From assembly GCA_036508635.1 (NCBI GenBank), contig DATCGY010000253.1:1-6375 (forward strand): a DNA stretch of 6,375 bases. Reading direction: 5' to 3'. The translations under genes were made by a program, and so were the position numbers. This document shows positions 4,971-6,375 of the stretch, in pieces (position 1 is the stretch's first letter; every line of letters begins with the position of its first letter). Origin of the DNA: FEN-727 sp036508635. GTDB lineage: Bacteria > Actinomycetota > Geothermincolia > Fen-727 > Anoxymicrobiaceae. The notes beneath the pieces were generated by a model that saw only the letters and a program-made list of their open reading frames with translations, had not been told where the DNA came from and ran no database searches.

Positions 4971-6375
4971 CTACCAGATGTGGAGGGCAGAAAGGAGTCC
5001 GATCGTGCTGCTATTTACGGTGAGCGATACCGTAGACCCCGACGCGAGTCTCGCCCCGGCCCCCGGACTCTGGCTAATCACTTTGCCGGCCGGGTTGCCG
5101 GACACGTACCTGACGCTGGCGCTATAGCCGTGAGCCGAGAGAGTTGAGCGCGCGGTCCCTTCGTCCATGCCTACCACTCCGGGCACGATATTCCCGGAGG
5201 AGCCGGTGGACACGAACAAGGTGACGGTGCCCCCCGCGCTCAGGGGAGTGCCCGCGGATGGTGTCTGCGAGAAGACTGTTCCAGCGGGTGCGCTATCCGC
5301 CTGGTTCACGACGGTTGTATGGAGGCCCCCCCGGTTGATAGCGGAGCTTGCGGCCGAACCGCTCATGCCGACCACGTTAGGTACCTTCTTCGTTCCTGAC
5401 GAATTGTGGATATTGCAGTAAGCCGTGGGGGCTTCGCCCCTGTTGAACGTCGCGGTATGGGTGTGAGGGCATCCATCGACGGCAAGAAGCCCCGATTCGT
5501 CGCAGAGCGTGACCTGGACAGCGTCTGATTGTGTCGTCGGTTCCGGGGAGGCGTTTTCGTTGCCGGTCGGGAACTTCGTCTGAGGCGTGCCTTCGAGCGC
5601 CGCGCTCATGAAGATACGCCAGATGGTCGCCGGAGTGCTTCCACCGGTCATGCCTCCCATCGATATGCGCCCCTGCGGGTAACCGACCCAGATCGCGGCC
5701 ACCAGGTCCGGCGTATAGCCGACGAACCAGGCGTCCGCGTGGTCCTCCGTAGTTCCCGTCTTTCCGGCCTGGGGACGGCCTATCCTGGCCCCCGTCCCGG
5801 TGCCGCTGGATACGACCTCCGAGAGTATCTCGTTTGCTTTTGCCGCGACTTTCGGGTCGAGGATGTTATGAGTCTCCGGCTTGCCCTCCTCGATGATATT
5901 CCCGTTTGCATCCGTGATCTTGTTGATCGAGCGGGCGACGGCATGGACCCCTCCGGTCGCGAGGGTCCCATAAGCGGAAGCCATCTCGAGCGGGGTGACG
6001 CCGATGTGGAGTCCGCCCAGCGCGATCGCGGGATTCGATTCGACGGGGGACTGTATGCCCATCTGCTTGGCCATCTCGGCCACTCGCGAGGGACCGACGT
6101 CCATTATCAACTGGGCAAAGACGACGTTTATCGAGTGGATAGTCGCATTGCGGATGGTCGTGGAACCGCTTCCGTGGCCGTCGTAGTTGTTGACTTTCCA
6201 CTTGCCGCCGTCAGTAAGGTTTATGGTGCGGGGCGACGAGGCGTCATACGTCTGCTCGGGAGAGATGCTGTCCGCAAGCGCCCTGGCCAGCACAAATGTC
6301 TTGAACGAGGAACCGGCCTGACGGTGCCCGTCGGCGGCAACGTTGAACTGGCTGGTGGCGTAGTTCTTACCTCCG
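4971..6375 (-). CDS. Class A penicillin-binding protein with two PASTA domains (5' end outside window)
   Basis: Penicillin-binding proteins cross-link peptidoglycan at the outer face of the membrane; class A members also polymerise glycan. The visible 467 residues are the transpeptidase domain and C-terminal tail; the frame is open to the right edge, so the membrane anchor and presumed glycosyltransferase domain lie outside. All three penicilloyl-transferase motifs are present: 'SSFK' at visible residues 22-25 (SxxK, catalytic Ser22), 'SIN' at 81-83 (SxN) and 'KTGT' at 205-208. The block 'RQAGSSFKTF' has Ala where PBP1-type enzymes usually have Pro. After the domain comes a CxxSG...C...GxxPTxxCxxH segment with cysteines at 291, 302 and 320, common in Gram-positive PBP1 proteins. 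Two PASTA domains follow (about 329-390 and 396-454), a module thought to bind muropeptides or beta-lactams. Class A rather than B is inferred from the RQ-GSSFK context. The GTG at 6293 is not the start, because SxxK lies upstream. Confidence 0.97.
   Translation of the reverse strand, partial: GGKNYATSQFNVAADGHRQAGSSFKTFVLARALADSISPEQTYDASSPRTINLTDGGKWKVNNYDGHGSGSTTIRNATIHSINVVFAQLIMDVGPSRVAEMAKQMGIQSPVESNPAIALGGLHIGVTPLEMASAYGTLATGGVHAVARSINKITDANGNIIEEGKPETHNILDPKVAAKANEILSEVVSSGTGTGARIGRPQAGKTGTTEDHADAWFVGYTPDLVAAIWVGYPQGRISMGGMTGGSTPATIWRIFMSAALEGTPQTKFPTGNENASPEPTTQSDAVQVTLCDESGLLAVDGCPHTHTATFNRGEAPTAYCNIHNSSGTKKVPNVVGMSGSAASSAINRGGLHTTVVNQADSAPAGTVFSQTPSAGTPLSAGGTVTLFVSTGSSGNIVPGVVGMDEGTARSTLSAHGYSASVRYVSGNPAGKVISQSPGAGARLASGSTVSLTVNSSTIGLLSALHIW

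Noticed and set aside
5013..5390. Two related segments at the 3' end of the penicillin-binding protein gene considered as a novel repeat
   Set aside because: They are ordinary tandem PASTA domains ('VPNVVGM' and 'VPGVVGM' starts), a known module in such proteins.

Overview
The window is a compact, GC-rich stretch of bacterial chromosome with two converging gene clusters. The PASTA-containing class A penicillin-binding protein, the RemA-like small protein and the frequent non-ATG starts behind strong GGAGG-type ribosome binding sites point to a Gram-positive-type bacterium. A high-GC clostridial lineage or a deep-branching actinobacterial lineage both fit. The sequence alone does not settle the phylum.

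Plus-strand cluster (positions 2-3795): the 3' end of argG, then argH, a small RemA/DUF370-like protein of unknown role, an AAG/MPG-type 3-methyladenine DNA glycosylase, and a divergent NIF3-like metal-binding protein. Gaps are 2, 46, -4 (overlap) and 3 nt, and there is no terminator between genes, so this looks like one transcription unit that starts upstream of the window. ArgG and ArgH carry out the last two steps of arginine synthesis. The three genes behind them have no evident arginine role and probably share the transcript. None of the four complete genes starts with ATG: the calls are GTG, TTG, CTG and GTG.

Convergence point (3796-3828): a 33-nt gap between the two clusters that holds a perfect 18-bp GC palindrome.

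Minus-strand cluster (6375 down to 3829): a class A penicillin-binding protein, cut at its N-terminus by the window edge, with a complete set of transpeptidase motifs and two C-terminal PASTA domains. After 35 nt comes a 368-residue protein I could not assign to a named family. It is built from two copies of a unit of about 165 residues, each beginning with a CxxC zinc-ribbon-like motif. This duplicated protein is the most novel-looking item in the window. No RNA genes, insertion sequences, CRISPR arrays, phage genes or attachment sites were seen, and no gene-free stretch exceeds 50 nt.
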